Source: Cryptomeria japonica
Taxonomy: Eukaryota; Streptophyta; Pinopsida; Cupressales; Cupressaceae
Length of the DNA stretch: 64,000 nucleotides
Assembly: GCF_030272615.1 (NCBI RefSeq)
Contig: NC_081415.1
Coordinates: forward strand, 601,605,644-601,669,643
Direction: 5' to 3'
Both the position numbers and the translations under genes were made by a program. Below the pieces are notes generated by a model. That model saw nothing but the letters and a program-made list of their open reading frames with translations. It had not been told where the DNA came from and did not search any database. This document shows, one piece after another, positions 33,102-44,654 of this stretch (position 1 is its first letter; the number at the start of each line of letters is the position of its first letter).

Positions 33102-34615
33102 TGTAGGAAAAACCTTTCAAGTTGATTAATCAAGCTCAGAGGAGGAAGGATAAGGCATCAAACATGTATTAGGATGTTTTACATGTGTTTCAATCATGCA
33201 TTGTGTGTTTGTAATAAAAGACCCCATCTTGTGAGCCAAACTCCTATTTTGGCATCTTGATAAGCCAATTAGGACTTTTGGACAAAAGGGGATCAAGTGT
33301 GTGTAGGAAATAGTTATCCTAGTGTTTTTAGTGCTTCTAGGGTGTTCTAGGAGGTATTAGTGTTAACCCAAGGCATTAGGAGGCGAGGAATGACATTTTG
33401 ACAACTTTGTCAAAAGTTGTCAAAAGTTGTCATTAGCAACTTTTATGCAATTTTTGAATTTTTGTTTGTTTGAACTCCTCCAACGACTCTAACCTCTTGT
33501 TTTTGGTTGAGAGCAGGTTTGGAGAGGTATATACACCTTGTGGATCCAATTCCAAAGGGGAGAAGGTACGGAGGAAGGCTTTGATGACTATAAACTAATG
33601 AAATTTTGAGTTTTTCCTACAATTATGAAGTTTTGGTATGGGGTACGACATTGTACAAATTGGGATAAATCCCTAATGATGTTATTTTATCAAATTAGTG
33701 AATCAAATTTTATTTGGCTTTGGTTTTAGGTTCAGACTATGTGTTTTTCTCTTGTTATTCCAATTTTGCTATAGGTACCCGAAAACCAGGGTTTACCTAG
33801 GGTTTTGCTTCTCCATTGCCATAAGTTGCAATTTATCTATCTTAAACTCATGGGATTGGGTGAAATTCAAGTATGACCTATGTTTTATAATATTCCAAAA
33901 GAATTTTGCAGGAGGATCAAGGTTGGTGTGTGTTTGAATAGACCCTAGGCAGACATCTCTATGTGGCTACCTAGTACTTAAACAACAAAGCTACCCTAGA
34001 AGGCAAATGGTGATGATTCTAGGTGTGTAACCCTAGAATCCATGATGGTTCATGGTTCACCATATTCTCATGGTATTGTGATTGGATGGTTTGTTTATTT
34101 GGATATAGTTGCTTCACAAATGTAGGCCTAATTAGCCCTTTAGGATAGTTAACCTTCACTGGGTTCAACCCTTTTCTTGTTAGACCTTGACCTTTCCTTT
34201 TGGGTAATTGTGTAAGACCTAAAAGGGTATTTTAATATTTGATTTTTTTTCTAGGATGTTTGGGAAAGTTTGGACTTAGGATCCCTTTACCCATTTCAAA
34301 GGGCTACTAGCAAATAGGCTTAATTGTGAAGGTGCCATAGGATGTGGTGTTGAATCCTTAAAACCAGTGTTTGATCTAGTCCATGTGAGTCATTTCTGAC
34401 CCAAAATAGGTGTGGTAATGGTCAGGAACCCTTGGAGGATTCATGGTGCATGAGGGAGCAAAGTACCCAATTTGAGTAAGTGTGATTCTTGGAGATTGGG
34501 AAATGTTGAACTAATGTTGTAGAGCCTTGCCTTGATAGGATCCTATTGAAGTCTTGAGGGGTCAGTTTCATACATGTTTGAGTGTTTGGCAGGATACAAG
34601 GAGGGCTCTGCATCA
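33102..34615 (+). repeat. Chromovirus 3' LTR
   Basis: It starts TGTAGGAAAAACC directly after a purine-rich CCGGGGAGTATGG and ends GGGCTCTGCATCA. It carries a 10-bp tandem duplication, CAAAAGTTGT twice at 33411-33430, that the 5' LTR lacks. Confidence 0.9.
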
Positions 34616-35289
34616 GTAGTGTTGCTTATCATGTTGTCACATAAGATAGGAACACTCTTATTCTTTCTTTCCCTGTTCCAACTGTTCCACTTTTGTGTGA
34701 CTACGCGATAACCAATGCTTCTAGTTGAAGCCCCTTTCTTTTTTATTGCCTTGTCGTGTCGAATCAGAATGCTTTCCCTTTTGTTTCCTTTTCTGATCTT
34801 CCATTTTTGCATGACTATGTGATATGCAATGGTGAGAGGGTATGAGATCATGTGGTCGGGAGTTGTCAGGTTTTGTTCCTTTTGGTGATTGTTTCATTTT
34901 TTGTACAACTACGTGATATGTGATGGTGGGACCCAGCTATGGATAAGTAAAGAGGATCCTTTTCATTAAGTTTTTCAATTGTGATAGGAAGGAAAAGGGC
35001 ATCTTTGCAAAATTCCATGTCTTTTCGAAAGGGGCAATGAGAGTCCCACACGACACATCTAAGACAAAAAAGCGAGTCACACTAAAAATTGCCAAACATA
35101 GGGATTTTTATATTTTTCAATCTACAACCAACATAGATCAACCCCTATGGATGAGACACACTATGAGATCAATGTAAATAACTGTCATGATTATCTTCCA
35201 TCCGATGAATGATGTTCCTTTCAACTTGTATTTTTTCCTTGTTGGGATAATTTTGAAATTTAAAGTTGCCACCCAGTGTGTCTATCTCC
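34616..35289 (-). other. LINE-2 3' region, with a diverged threefold repeat
   Basis: No gene is supported here. Three diverged copies of a CCAYTTTTGNRTGACTA.G.GATA..CAATG motif occur at 34687-34719, 34801-34834 and 34895-34930 (plus strand). Two short minus-strand ORFs exist but lack any motif. Confidence 0.4.
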
Positions 35290-35849
35290 TTATTATCGCC
35301 CCCATGTTAGCAAGGAGATCAGTAAGCTTATTTCCCTCTCTAGACATATGAGAAAAATGTAGCCTTCAAACGTATCTAGGATATCCCATGACTATTGTAA
35401 AATATATTTGATGTCCTAGTTAGAACTTATCCTATTTATACATGCATTGATTATGATCAATGAATCTCCTTCTACGTGTTGTTTTCTATAGCCCATATTT
35501 TTAGCTATTAGTATACCTTGTAATAATGCACATGATTCAACTACATTGTTTGTCCCATGTGGAAGAGAGAGTGATTTATTTGCTATTAATTCACCTGATT
35601 GATCCTTATGAAAATACCTACACCAAAAGCTCCTAGGTTTCCTCTTGACACTCCATCAAAATTCATTTTGAAAAATGGACCCGATGGAGGATGCCACTTA
35701 ATTTGGTTCCTGTCAATTTTGTTCTTAAAGGGAAGATGTCGAGTGCCATTGAATGGTAACAAAATTGATGTCCAATTTTTCATAATAAGATCATTCCATG
35801 AAGTAAATAAAGAGCTGCAATACTTATGCTTTTGGACATATGAGTTCAC
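35290..35849 (-). pseudogene. LINE-2 RNase H
   Basis: PPSGPFFKMNFDGVSRGNLG carries the first Asp. NNVVESCALLQGILIA has the Glu and VEGDSLIIINA the second Asp. The last acidic position, expected in a N.xAD.LA context, is missing (EINLLTSLLTWG). A frame break lies near 35590. Confidence 0.8.
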
Positions 35850-37050
35850 AACTTCAGAGATAGACTTATCAATAATATCTTGTACTTTCTAAATAGGCGA
35901 TACTTATTTTCTGAAAATTCATTTGTTTCATTCCCACCAGAGTGATCTAACACCATCACTGGATTGAAACCAGGATTGAAACCATTCCCAAAGTGAGTTG
36001 GTAATGGGTGTAAAGAAATTAAGCGTTGCCATGACATAGTTCCAACATTGTATATAAAATGGGCATTTGATGAAGAGATGGTCCACTGTCTCAAATTTAT
36101 TTTCACAAAGCACACATTTGAACTGTTCAACAATATTAAGCTTTACCAGCCTAATACTGGTGAGGATTCTATTGCGAAGGGCTAGCCATGCAAAGCTTCC
36201 TTCTTTAGGCATGATTGTATTGTTCCAGCAAAATGAATAAGGCCTTTCTGAAGGTTTCCAATTCCCTCTACTCTGAATGGTCTTATATCCTTGCTTTATT
36301 GAATAGCAGCCATGCTTGGATGGAGCCCAAATTATCTCATCTAATTTGTTTTTGATGTAAACTAGTCCTTTTGAAAGTAACTATTTGAACAACTTTTTTT
36401 GGTCTTCTTGAATTTGGACAGTTGATGGGTATTTATAGATTCCTTTCCCTAAGATACATTCAATATCATCTAAATTATCTATTAATCTAGTTCCCCAAGC
36501 ATCAGAGAGGATTGTGAGTGTTGATTGTAACTCATGTATTTCCCTTAGTGGAATGTGCCCATTCCATGAATCATTCCAAAAATGAATACTTTCTCCATTG
36601 TGAACTTGCCATGAAATATAATTTGTGACTATGTCCCTAGATTCCACCATGAAATTCCACATCGTTGATCCCTCAAGAGGATCTGAGATAGTGAAAAATA
36701 TAATTGGATTTGGATTGTCTAAGTATTTTGCCTACATAATTTGAAACCAAATTGCAGATGGTTTGGTGTACATTTTCCAAATCAGTTTTACACCAAAAGC
36801 TTGATTACATTTAGATAGTTGATGCATGCCCACTCCTCCCGAATATTTATCCAATGTCACACTGTCTAGAGAGATGAGTAGAATTTTTCAACATTAGATA
36901 AGTTTTTTTTCCAAAGGAAATTCCTAATGAGCTTCTCAATTTTCGTTACAACTAAATTGGGGGCTTTTAGGACATCAATACAATAGCTAGGTATTGCTGC
37001 TAAGACCGACTTTATGAGAAGTATACACCCAGAAAGAGACAACCACCTTG
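35850..37050 (-). pseudogene. LINE-2 zf-RVT and RT C-terminal region
   Basis: Landmarks: SFAWLALRNRILT, the intact zinc motif CVLCENKFETVDHLFIKC (about 36115 to 36062), and upstream the HFWNDSWNGHIPL block (about 36580 to 36535). Between 36660 and 37050 the RT C-terminal connection (RWLSLSGCILLIKSVLAAIP) is present with stops. Confidence 0.75.
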
Positions 37051-38118
37051 CTTTACAAGAAGTTATTCTTGATTTGATTCTTTCAATGACTGCATTCTAG
37101 TATGTTGCTTTGTTTGTCCCCATGAAAAAAGGTATGCCTAAATAAGTTCTTGGGAGCTCATTTGATTCAAAGCAAAAAAATTGCAGAATCCTTGTTTCTA
37201 CCATTTGTCTTATATTGAAAACATAGATTTTGGATTTGTGTTCATTAATCCTTTGTCCTGATACAACAGTATACACATCCAACACCTTTTTTATTTCTTG
37301 AGCCTCGTTTATGCTTCATTTTCCATTTAACAATGTGTCATCAACAAACAAGGTGTGTGTGATTGAGATGCTTGTATTCAGAATATGTATGCCTTGCCAC
37401 AATCCTACTTCACTTTTGTGCTTGATGCTTCTATTGAGGGCTTTAGCCATGATGATAAATAAAATTGGAGAAAGTGGATCACCTTGTCTCAATCCTTGTG
37501 TAGCATTAAAGAATCCCGAGGGTGTGCCATTAATTATGACTGAGAAACAAGCACCTGATAATCCCGAGTGAATCCATTTGCACCACTTCTCTGATAATCC
37601 AAATTTTCTTAATACCTTAAGGAGGAAAACCCAATTCACCTTGTCATACGCTTTCATCATATTTAATTTGACAATGAATGAAGATATTTTAGATTTATGG
37701 ATAGAATGAGGAACTTCATGTGCTAGTAAAGTCCCTTCCACTATTTCCCAGCCTTGAACAAATCCACCTTGCTCTAGAGAAATGATTTTTGAAATTAGAG
37801 ACTAAAGCTTGAGATATATTTGAGATATTTTGCCTTGGTGATAATCTTGTAAATTGAGTTACATAGTGAGATGGGTCTAAAATCTGCAAATGTTTTTGGT
37901 TCCATTATTTTTAGCAATATTGTTATGTTAGTCACATTTAATGATTTCAATATTGATCCACTCCTCCTTGATTCTTCCAATATTTTTAACAAATAAAAAC
38001 TAGTGACATCCCAACATTTTTGATAGAAAACAGTTACAAATCCATCTGGACCTGGGGCTTTGTCTAGCACCATGGAGAACACTACAATGTGTACTTCATC
38101 TAAAGTGAAGGATCTCAT
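37051..38118 (-). pseudogene. LINE-2 reverse transcriptase
   Basis: N-terminal RT: LDKAPGPDGFV, NITILLKI, FADFRPISLCNSIYKI (38118 to 37795). Palm: KAYDKVNWVFL, NGTPSGFFNATQGLRQGDPL (37580-37480) and HTLFVDDTLL, with FVDD at 37348 to 37337. Then GQRINEHKSKIYVFN and ELPRTYLGIPFF. Stops occur after LLNGK and between the two halves (about 37742-37795). Confidence 0.88.
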
Positions 38119-39440
38119 TAAGGTGTCATTTTATTTTTGGTCTATAATTGTTGGTAGACCGACCTCCTAGATGTTCTTTCTCTTGCTGCAAATACTAACC
38201 ATAAATCAGTTGTGGGGGAGGAAAAAGATTTGTATAGAACTGAATGCCTTCTTCTCGTATTGTTGATGCATTTATCAAAGGCTCAGCTATGGTAGCATTC
38301 TGAATAGTAAAAATGGTTTGTGCTTCTTCTTTTGTCTTGGATGAAGCATTAAAAAAATTCGTGTTCTGATCCCCATCTTTTAACCAAAGTTCTCTTTATT
38401 TTTGCCTCCAGTAAACTTTCTCCCTTTTTCTTAACTTTGCCCATGACTCTTAGAGTTGTTTTTATTTACAATAAGTATTTGTATCCAAGCCATGTTGGAT
38501 AATGTGCTCATGAACCTCTAATAACTCTTTAGCTACTTGTTCTTTCAAAATAAATATATTTTGGAATACATGTACATTCCAATTTTTAATATGGAACATG
38601 ACATGTTGTAAACATTTTGGTTCCTTTATGATAAGGGGTACTTACCCACCATTTTCGTAATAAAGGAAGAAAGCGAGGATTTCTAAACCACATCCTTTCA
38701 AATTTGAATGATGGATTGTTCAATAATACAGTGTTACCTTTTGTTATCTGCAATGTGAAGGCATAATGATCCGAAAAAATTAGTGGTAAAATTTTAGACT
38801 ACATAGTATAATTGTGTATAGCCCAACTTTTTGTTACTAGAAATATATCAAGTCTCTTAGATATCTGCAAGAAGTCTTTTCTTCTGTTAGTCCATGCGAA
38901 ATGTCCTATTTAGGGATGAATGTCTTGTATATCATTGTCCATTATGAAATGTTTGAAGTCCTCAATTATTTTCTTTAGAGGGAGTATCCCACCTTTCTTT
39001 TCCTTTGTGGATATAATAGCATTAAAATCTCCACCCAAAATTATTTTAAGATCTTCCTCTTTTTGAATATATGTAGTGAGAGTATACCAAAGTCTCTTTT
39101 TCTCATTAGTCGATGTAGGCCCATGGATATTAATAATAATGAAACTGAGATCAAAGTTTTCTACCTTCATAGCCTTCCAATTAGAGCCCGAAGTATCCAT
39201 TTCAATGACCATGGTTTTAGGATCCCAAAGTGTGATGAGGCCCCCTAAAGAACCTACTACTGGAGCATGAATAACTTTCCAATTTGCCCATTTATTGACC
39301 GTATTGTCAAAAAATTGTTAAAAAGACTTGGTTTCTTGGAGTATGATTATGTCTGCCCTAGATGCATCCAACTAATGCTTAATCTGGGCTCTTTTGTCTG
39401 AGGTGTTAAGGCCTTTGACATTCCATAAAAGGAGATTCAT
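38119..39440 (-). pseudogene. LINE-2 ORF2 start: APE-type endonuclease
   Basis: The ORF2 start is the ATG at 39440, MNLLLWNVKGLN, the usual beginning of plant L1 endonucleases. ASRADIIILQETK (about 39365 to 39330) carries the catalytic Glu. GGDFNAI is encoded by 39035 to 39015. The C-terminal part (38900-38120), with the SDHYAFTL-like block near 38770, is broken by stops. The enzyme nicks target DNA to prime reverse transcription. Confidence 0.85.
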
Positions 39441-39699
39441 TTCATTTGAGGAGAACAACATGCTCTCCTTGGTCTTTTAGACGCTGAAAACTTCCCATCA
39501 AAAGTTGACTAGATTCTTGCATTGATTTCCTCATTTAACTTGGACAATTCTGATTTCCTTCCTCTTTGGTTTGGCAAGGGTTTTGTTGGACTGTGTCAAG
39601 ACATGGTTTGAGAGATTGAGAGGGTCTATGAATAATCATGGTTTGAATCTTGTAAATCCTCCAGCTGTGGCTATGGCTTTGTTTCTACAATTAGTGTTT

Positions 39700-41935
39700 C
39701 AAACTAATGATTTATAGACTTTAAGTGAACTTGGATATGAGATGATGTTATATTTTCAGTGCTCAATTTGTCTTCTTTATCAAAAACTTCTGTTGCGATA
39801 TGATCTATCAATTCTAAGCCTAGAGAGTATAACAAATCTTCTTCCATGTTTTTAAGGGTAACCTCCACTATTGATTTCTTAGAAGATTGAACTAGAGCCA
39901 TGACATTAGTTTGGATTCTCCAAGGAAAAAATGCATTTGTGTTCTAGATACTTTGTTGAGTATTCTAAAGAGAAAGAACACTTATGGGTTTCCCCCTAGG
40001 AAGGTGAATTTGGAAGTGATTCTAGATTTCTTTTGGGATGAAGGCTTTTAGACATGCTTAGGTGGAAAGAGGTGAACCCAGACCCCTTGAGACTCTATCC
40101 GAGCTTAAAATAATATTAAGAGCCAAAATATCTGACCCACCCAAATATGTATGGGAAGGACATAGAATTTCAGAATTAGTGCATGCTCCTAACAAGGGGG
40201 GTTCTATGATTGAAGAATTGCACCATCTGATGGCATCCTCATCAATCATTTGACCAAATGCTTTGATCAATTGTGTCTTGCAAGTGCTATCTAGTTCTCC
40301 TAAAAGAAAAAGAGATTTAAAGTCCATCAAAATTTACTTATTATTTTTTTAGGATTGAAGGATGGTGAGGGGTTGCCAACAATAGAAAATTAGTAATTAT
40401 TTTTGTTTTACCAAAGAGGAAAAACCACCCAACGAAACCCACTACAAGAAATTATAGAAATAGTGAATATTGAAGACATTGGAATTGGGAGGGTTAATGA
40501 CTTCAACACATTGATCTCCATCCTGAAGGGAAGTTTTGTTAAAGAAGGCTGAGGAAGCCCTTCACAAAAGAGGACTAGTGGAGTGATCCTCACAACCTTT
40601 AAATTCATCATGAATCCCATTTGAACACTGTGAAGAAAAGTGGCCCAAGTGATTTGAAAATTTGCTAACTGTGAGTGAATCATCCTTGACTATTTCTTGA
40701 GTCTAGCTCCCAAACTTTGAGGTAATAGATAATTATTTTTGGAATGGTATGGCTAGATCTACCAAGAGGTAGACTCTAACAACAAACTCAGTGTGTTCAA
40801 ATGAAATTAGGTCATCTTTAATAAAAATTCCCATATGGTTGGAAAAGGTTTTAATCAAATTAATGTCTCTGAATTCCAATTGCAAGGTAAGAAATGAATT
40901 CCAGATGGGAGAAAATTTTAATTTGTCAATCTTGAGTTAAAGTTTGGACCCCAAGGAAGAGTTGTTAAGCCTTCCCCTTTACAAAAGGTCAATCTTTTTG
41001 GCTATGTAACTCTATATCTATCAAATTTTGAAGCAAAAATGGCAATAAAAAACCCTTCCCTTTTGTTAATGTAGAAAATATTATTGATTCTCTCCCAACA
41101 TTGAAAAGCCCATTTTCTTAAAACCAAAATTTGGAAGTACTTATTGTAAAACTTACCAATGAGAGCTTTGTCTCTAAGAAGAAATATTTGATCATTCAAG
41201 GCCAAAATCAGTAAGGTAATATTGTAGCATCCTACCTTGTCTCCTCTTCCCCTATTTGCAAGGGTCAGTTGGGGTTTTGGAGTAGTGTGAATAGGAACTC
41301 TCTTTTGAACCCAAGTTTTGAATGAATCTATACCCTGTTGTGGCATCTTCCCTTTGAGCTATGACTTGAGGGCTTTTCTCAAATCATCCCAGGCCTTAGA
41401 ATGAGTGATTGGATTTGAAGAGATTCCTGAAGGAATGTTATTTGGGAATGAGATAAAATCCCTATCTCCTTTCATCTAAAATTTTTCCCAACCATAGAGG
41501 ATTTTTGGAAAGTGGAGAGGAATGTTATTCGGAAATGTGGGAAAACCCTTTCCTCCTTTATGATAATTTTTTTGCTTAGTTAAAATCTCTGAAGGATGCA
41601 AGGGGATATTATTAGGGAAGCTTAAACATGTTTCATCCTTTGAACCGAGCCTTAACCCTGAGGTGAACTCTTGATGATGGGGACTTGATTTTGACTTTTG
41701 GGTAGGGTTTTTGTTATCTTCACAGATATCAAAGAATTTATGTTTGTCTTTGATCAATTGCCTAGGCCAACGAGAGGGATATTTTTTGTGTTTCTGGTAA
41801 CCATGGGCTTCCTGCCTAAAGAGATGTCTGTTGCTACCATAATATCCAAAAGAACTATCAAACTGTCATAAACTTTGCCATTTTTGGCCCACTTCAAGCT
41901 TCAGAGAAGAGCCTGAAGGTTTGCATGGGAAAGTT
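39700..41935 (-). pseudogene. LINE-2 ORF1 (DUF4283-like nucleic-acid-binding protein)
   Basis: The best-preserved part (41346 to 41002, 114 codons) reads ALIGKFYNKYFQILVLRKWAF ... GFFIAIFASKFDRYRVT, the plant LINE ORF1 pattern (DUF4283). Upstream lies a Ser/Lys-rich N-terminus from about 41935. Downstream, SRGLGSPLST and later pieces (40330-40058, 39901-39704) form the variable C-terminus. No zinc knuckle was found. Frame breaks are frequent. Confidence 0.65.
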
Positions 41936-41947
41936 GCAAAGCATAAC

Positions 41948-42770
41948 ATTTTAAATCCTTTGAACCTAAAGATGTTGATGAAGCTTGTAAAGATAAAAAT
42001 TGGATTAAAGAAATGGAAGAAGAGATAAATTATATTGAAAAGAACAATACATGGATTCTTTTTCCCATACCTAAGGATAAAATGTAATTGGAACTAAATG
42101 GGTCTTCCAAAACAAACCAAATTAACAAGGTGAAGTTGTTAGAAATAAAGTTGGACTTGTCTGTAAAGGTTAATTCTCAAATGGAAGGAGTTGATTTTGA
42201 GGAGACTTTTTCTTCAATAGCTAGACTTTAAGTTGTTAGATTATTTCTTTCTTATGTTGCTTACAAAGATTTTAAAGCATATCAGATGGATGTCAAGTCA
42301 GCCTTTCTTAATGGCGAGTTGGAAGAGGAAGTTTAAATTAAGCAACCAGATGGATTTCAGCTGATAGATCAAAAAGATATGGTATGCAAACTAAAGAAAG
42401 CATTGTATGGACTAAAACAATCCCCCAAAGCTTAGTATGCCAGATGGGATAAGTATTTGATGGAACTTGAATTCAATAAAGGTACTATTCATAGTAATCT
42501 GTATTTAAATATTGATGATGATAATATTGTGATTGTTGAGGTATTTGTTGATGACATTATTGTTGGTGGAAATGATAGTTTGTGTAAGAAGTTTATTGAT
42601 GATATGCAAAATGAATTTGAAATATCTATGATTGGTGAAATAAAAATTTTCTTGGGATTGCAAATTACATAGTCAGGTAAAGGTATATTCATATCTCAAT
42701 CTAAGTATGTGAAGGAATTATTAAATAAATTTGAATTAGATGATGCTAAGCCTATTGGAACTCCTATGGT
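41948..42770 (+). pseudogene. copia-3 reverse transcriptase
   Basis: The frame starts at the RT N-terminus (EPKDVDEACKDENWIKEMEEE). Landmarks: [48 protein letters not shown], and EVFVDDIIVGG with FVDD at 42544-42555. Stops and frame slips occur, including TAA in the EEEVYI region and TAG for the W of the AWYAR box. Confidence 0.85.
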
Positions 42771-44339
42771 GGCCAGATGTAAATTGACATTTAGGATGAT
42801 GACTCTCTTAAAGAAAATCAAACTAGATACAGATCTTTGATTGGTGGACTTCTCTATTTGAATTAGACTACACCTGATAATATGAATGGTGTTTACGTTT
42901 TTTCTTGATTTCAAGTTGATCCTAGAGAATCTCATGTTACTGTCATGAAAAGAATTTTCAGATATTTGAAAGGGGCTATTGATTTTAGTTTATGGTATCC
43001 TAAACATGATGACTTTACTTTGAGTGCTTTTATAGATGTTGATTGGGCAGGTGATATTGATGACTGGAAGAGCACTAATTGAGGTGCTTTTTTCTTGGGA
43101 AAGATATTGGATTCATGGGAAAGTAAGAAGAAAAATGATATATCTTTGTCTACTACAGAGGCTTAATACATTTTTGTTGCTAGTAATTGTACATAGGTGA
43201 TATAGATAAAGTAGATGTTGAAGGATATCAGTGTTGGGAAAATGGTGTCTCAACCTTGCATTTACATGAGGTTACTATTTATAGTAAGTTTTCATTTGGG
43301 TACAAAATGGTGTAAAATTCTCCCTAAAGCTTCTGGTTGGCTAGATAAGCTTTCTAGTAAAGTTACGTCGCAAGATCACAAATCATTTTGAAGATATTAA
43401 ACATTTCATTTTGGAGGGGTGCAATGAAAGGTGTGAATTTTATTTTGAGGAATTTAAGAGGCCCAAAAATTCCTTGACAAGTGGGAATAAGCGGCTTACA
43501 AGGAAATAGAGAACTTCATGAGCTTTCCAACGCTTCAAATTGTTTGTCAATAGAACACACGGTTCTCAAGTTATGGCCTCCAAAAATTTGTACTCCTGAA
43601 ATAGGAAATCTAAAATACATCGGACATATAAATGAGTTGTAAAAGAGAGGGACATATGTCATAGGGCATCTAGAAGGGAGATAAGGTCAACTACATCTTA
43701 TTGGGTGGTTTTAGCCCATGGTTTTGTAATACCATTTGATGGTTTCTTGTATTGTATCTCCTATATACGAGGTGCATGACATAGAGGTTGGGTGTAAGAG
43801 TCTTATGGCTATTGAGTTACCTCTATATCTCTAATTAGTGGTACTCCTGTGAAGAGATTGGTCTGCAAGTATATTGCAATCTATTTTTTATGGCTGAAAA
43901 TTATATTTGGCAGCTTTTGGAGTGTGGGGGTTTTCTCCCGAAGGGTTTTTCCCACGTAAATCACTGTGTTGTGGTATGAATGTTATTATGAGTATTTTTG
44001 TTAATTTTTTGCATTACCCTCCTCTCAAGGTTAGTGTAGGAAGTTGTTCCACTACTTAACTTCGTTACAATTAAAGTTTTTATGGTGTGCCAACTACTAT
44101 ATATTGTGATAGTTCTAGTGCTATCAATATTTCTAAGAATCCAGTGCTGCATTCCAATACTAAGCATATATCAATAAACTTTCATTTATTGAGAGAGAAG
44201 GTGAATGAGAAGGAAGTTAGATTGGAGTATGTGTACAAAGGAACAAATTGCAGATATCTTCACTAAACCTTTGCCGACAAATACTTGTGAGTATCTTAGA
44301 GAGAAGCTAGGGGTCATTTCCCCTCTTGATAAGAACTAA
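42771..44339 (+). pseudogene. copia-3 RNase H, split by a solo LTR
   Basis: The first part (42771-43231) has DVDWAGDIDDWKST and TTEAxYIxVASNCT-like blocks. The frame is broken by the solo LTR after MLKDIS and resumes at about 44080 with TIYCDSSSAINISKNPVLHSN, matching the uninterrupted copia-4 copy at 59940-60050. It ends at TAA 44337-44339. The DVDWAG first Asp, lost in copia-1, is kept here. Confidence 0.82.
43232..44069 (+). mobile_element. Copia-type solo LTR in copia-3 RNase H
   Basis: An 838-bp unit starts TGTTGGGAAAATGG and ends CTTCGTTACA. It contains GGGTTTTTCCCACGTAAATC, typical of the plant copia LTR R/U5 region. It lies exactly where the copia-4 RNase H is continuous. The flanks are ATCAG and ATTAAAG, not a clean 5-bp duplication. 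Orientation is inferred from the TTTTTCCCACGTAAA block. Confidence 0.7.
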
Positions 44340-44654
44340 GATGCATAGATTTGCATCGGTCTAGTGGATATCACAGAGACATCTTGTGATCCAGATTGAT
44401 GTGTGGTGCTTGCTACTCAGGGGGAGCAGTCAGTGGTTCAAATGTTCAGATTTGTGTTTATATATAGGAGGAGAAAATCATGATTTGTGTGTATATTGCA
44501 TTGATGTTAAAGGACAAGAGAAGTATGCGAAAAATTGCTATATCTTATGTTGATCTTAGGGGGAGATTGTTGAGAGTTATGAGTTGTTGATTCCTTTCTT
44601 TGCATTGATTATTTTTCACATTCGTATGTTGCCATCAATCCCAAATGGGGAGAT
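44340..44654 (+). promoter_or_regulatory. copia-3 3' non-coding region with polypurine tracts
   Basis: It contains TTAGGGGGAGATTGTTGAGAG near 44558 and the LTR-adjacent AAATGGGGAGAT at 44643-44654. The inverted-repeat arm TTTTTCACAT is present near 44613; its partner near 44490 is eroded (TATGCGAAAAA). Confidence 0.6.

Larger units (their letters stand above)
26907..34615 (+). mobile_element. Gypsy chromovirus, complete with both LTRs but inactive
   Basis: Two LTRs of about 1.5 kb (26907-28410, 33102-34615) flank gag, protease, RT, RNase H, integrase and a chromodomain in the Ty3/gypsy order. The primer site TGCTATCAGAGG follows the 5' LTR, and CCGGGGAGTATGG precedes the 3' LTR. The flanks are GTTGG and GTAGT, a weak match for a 5-bp target duplication. 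Stops and at least two frameshifts inactivate pol. The C-terminal chromodomain puts it in the chromovirus branch. Confidence 0.9.
34616..41945 (-). mobile_element. LINE-2: L1-type non-LTR retrotransposon with ORF1 and ORF2
   Basis: Minus-strand order: ORF1 (about 41935-39700), ORF2 with endonuclease (39440), RT, zf-RVT and RNase H (to about 35290), then a tail. Its 5' end abuts copia-3 RT near 41945, so it interrupts or truncates copia-3. The chromovirus lies at its 3' side (34615), so the true 3' end and A-tail are not seen. Numerous stops make it inactive. Confidence 0.85.
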
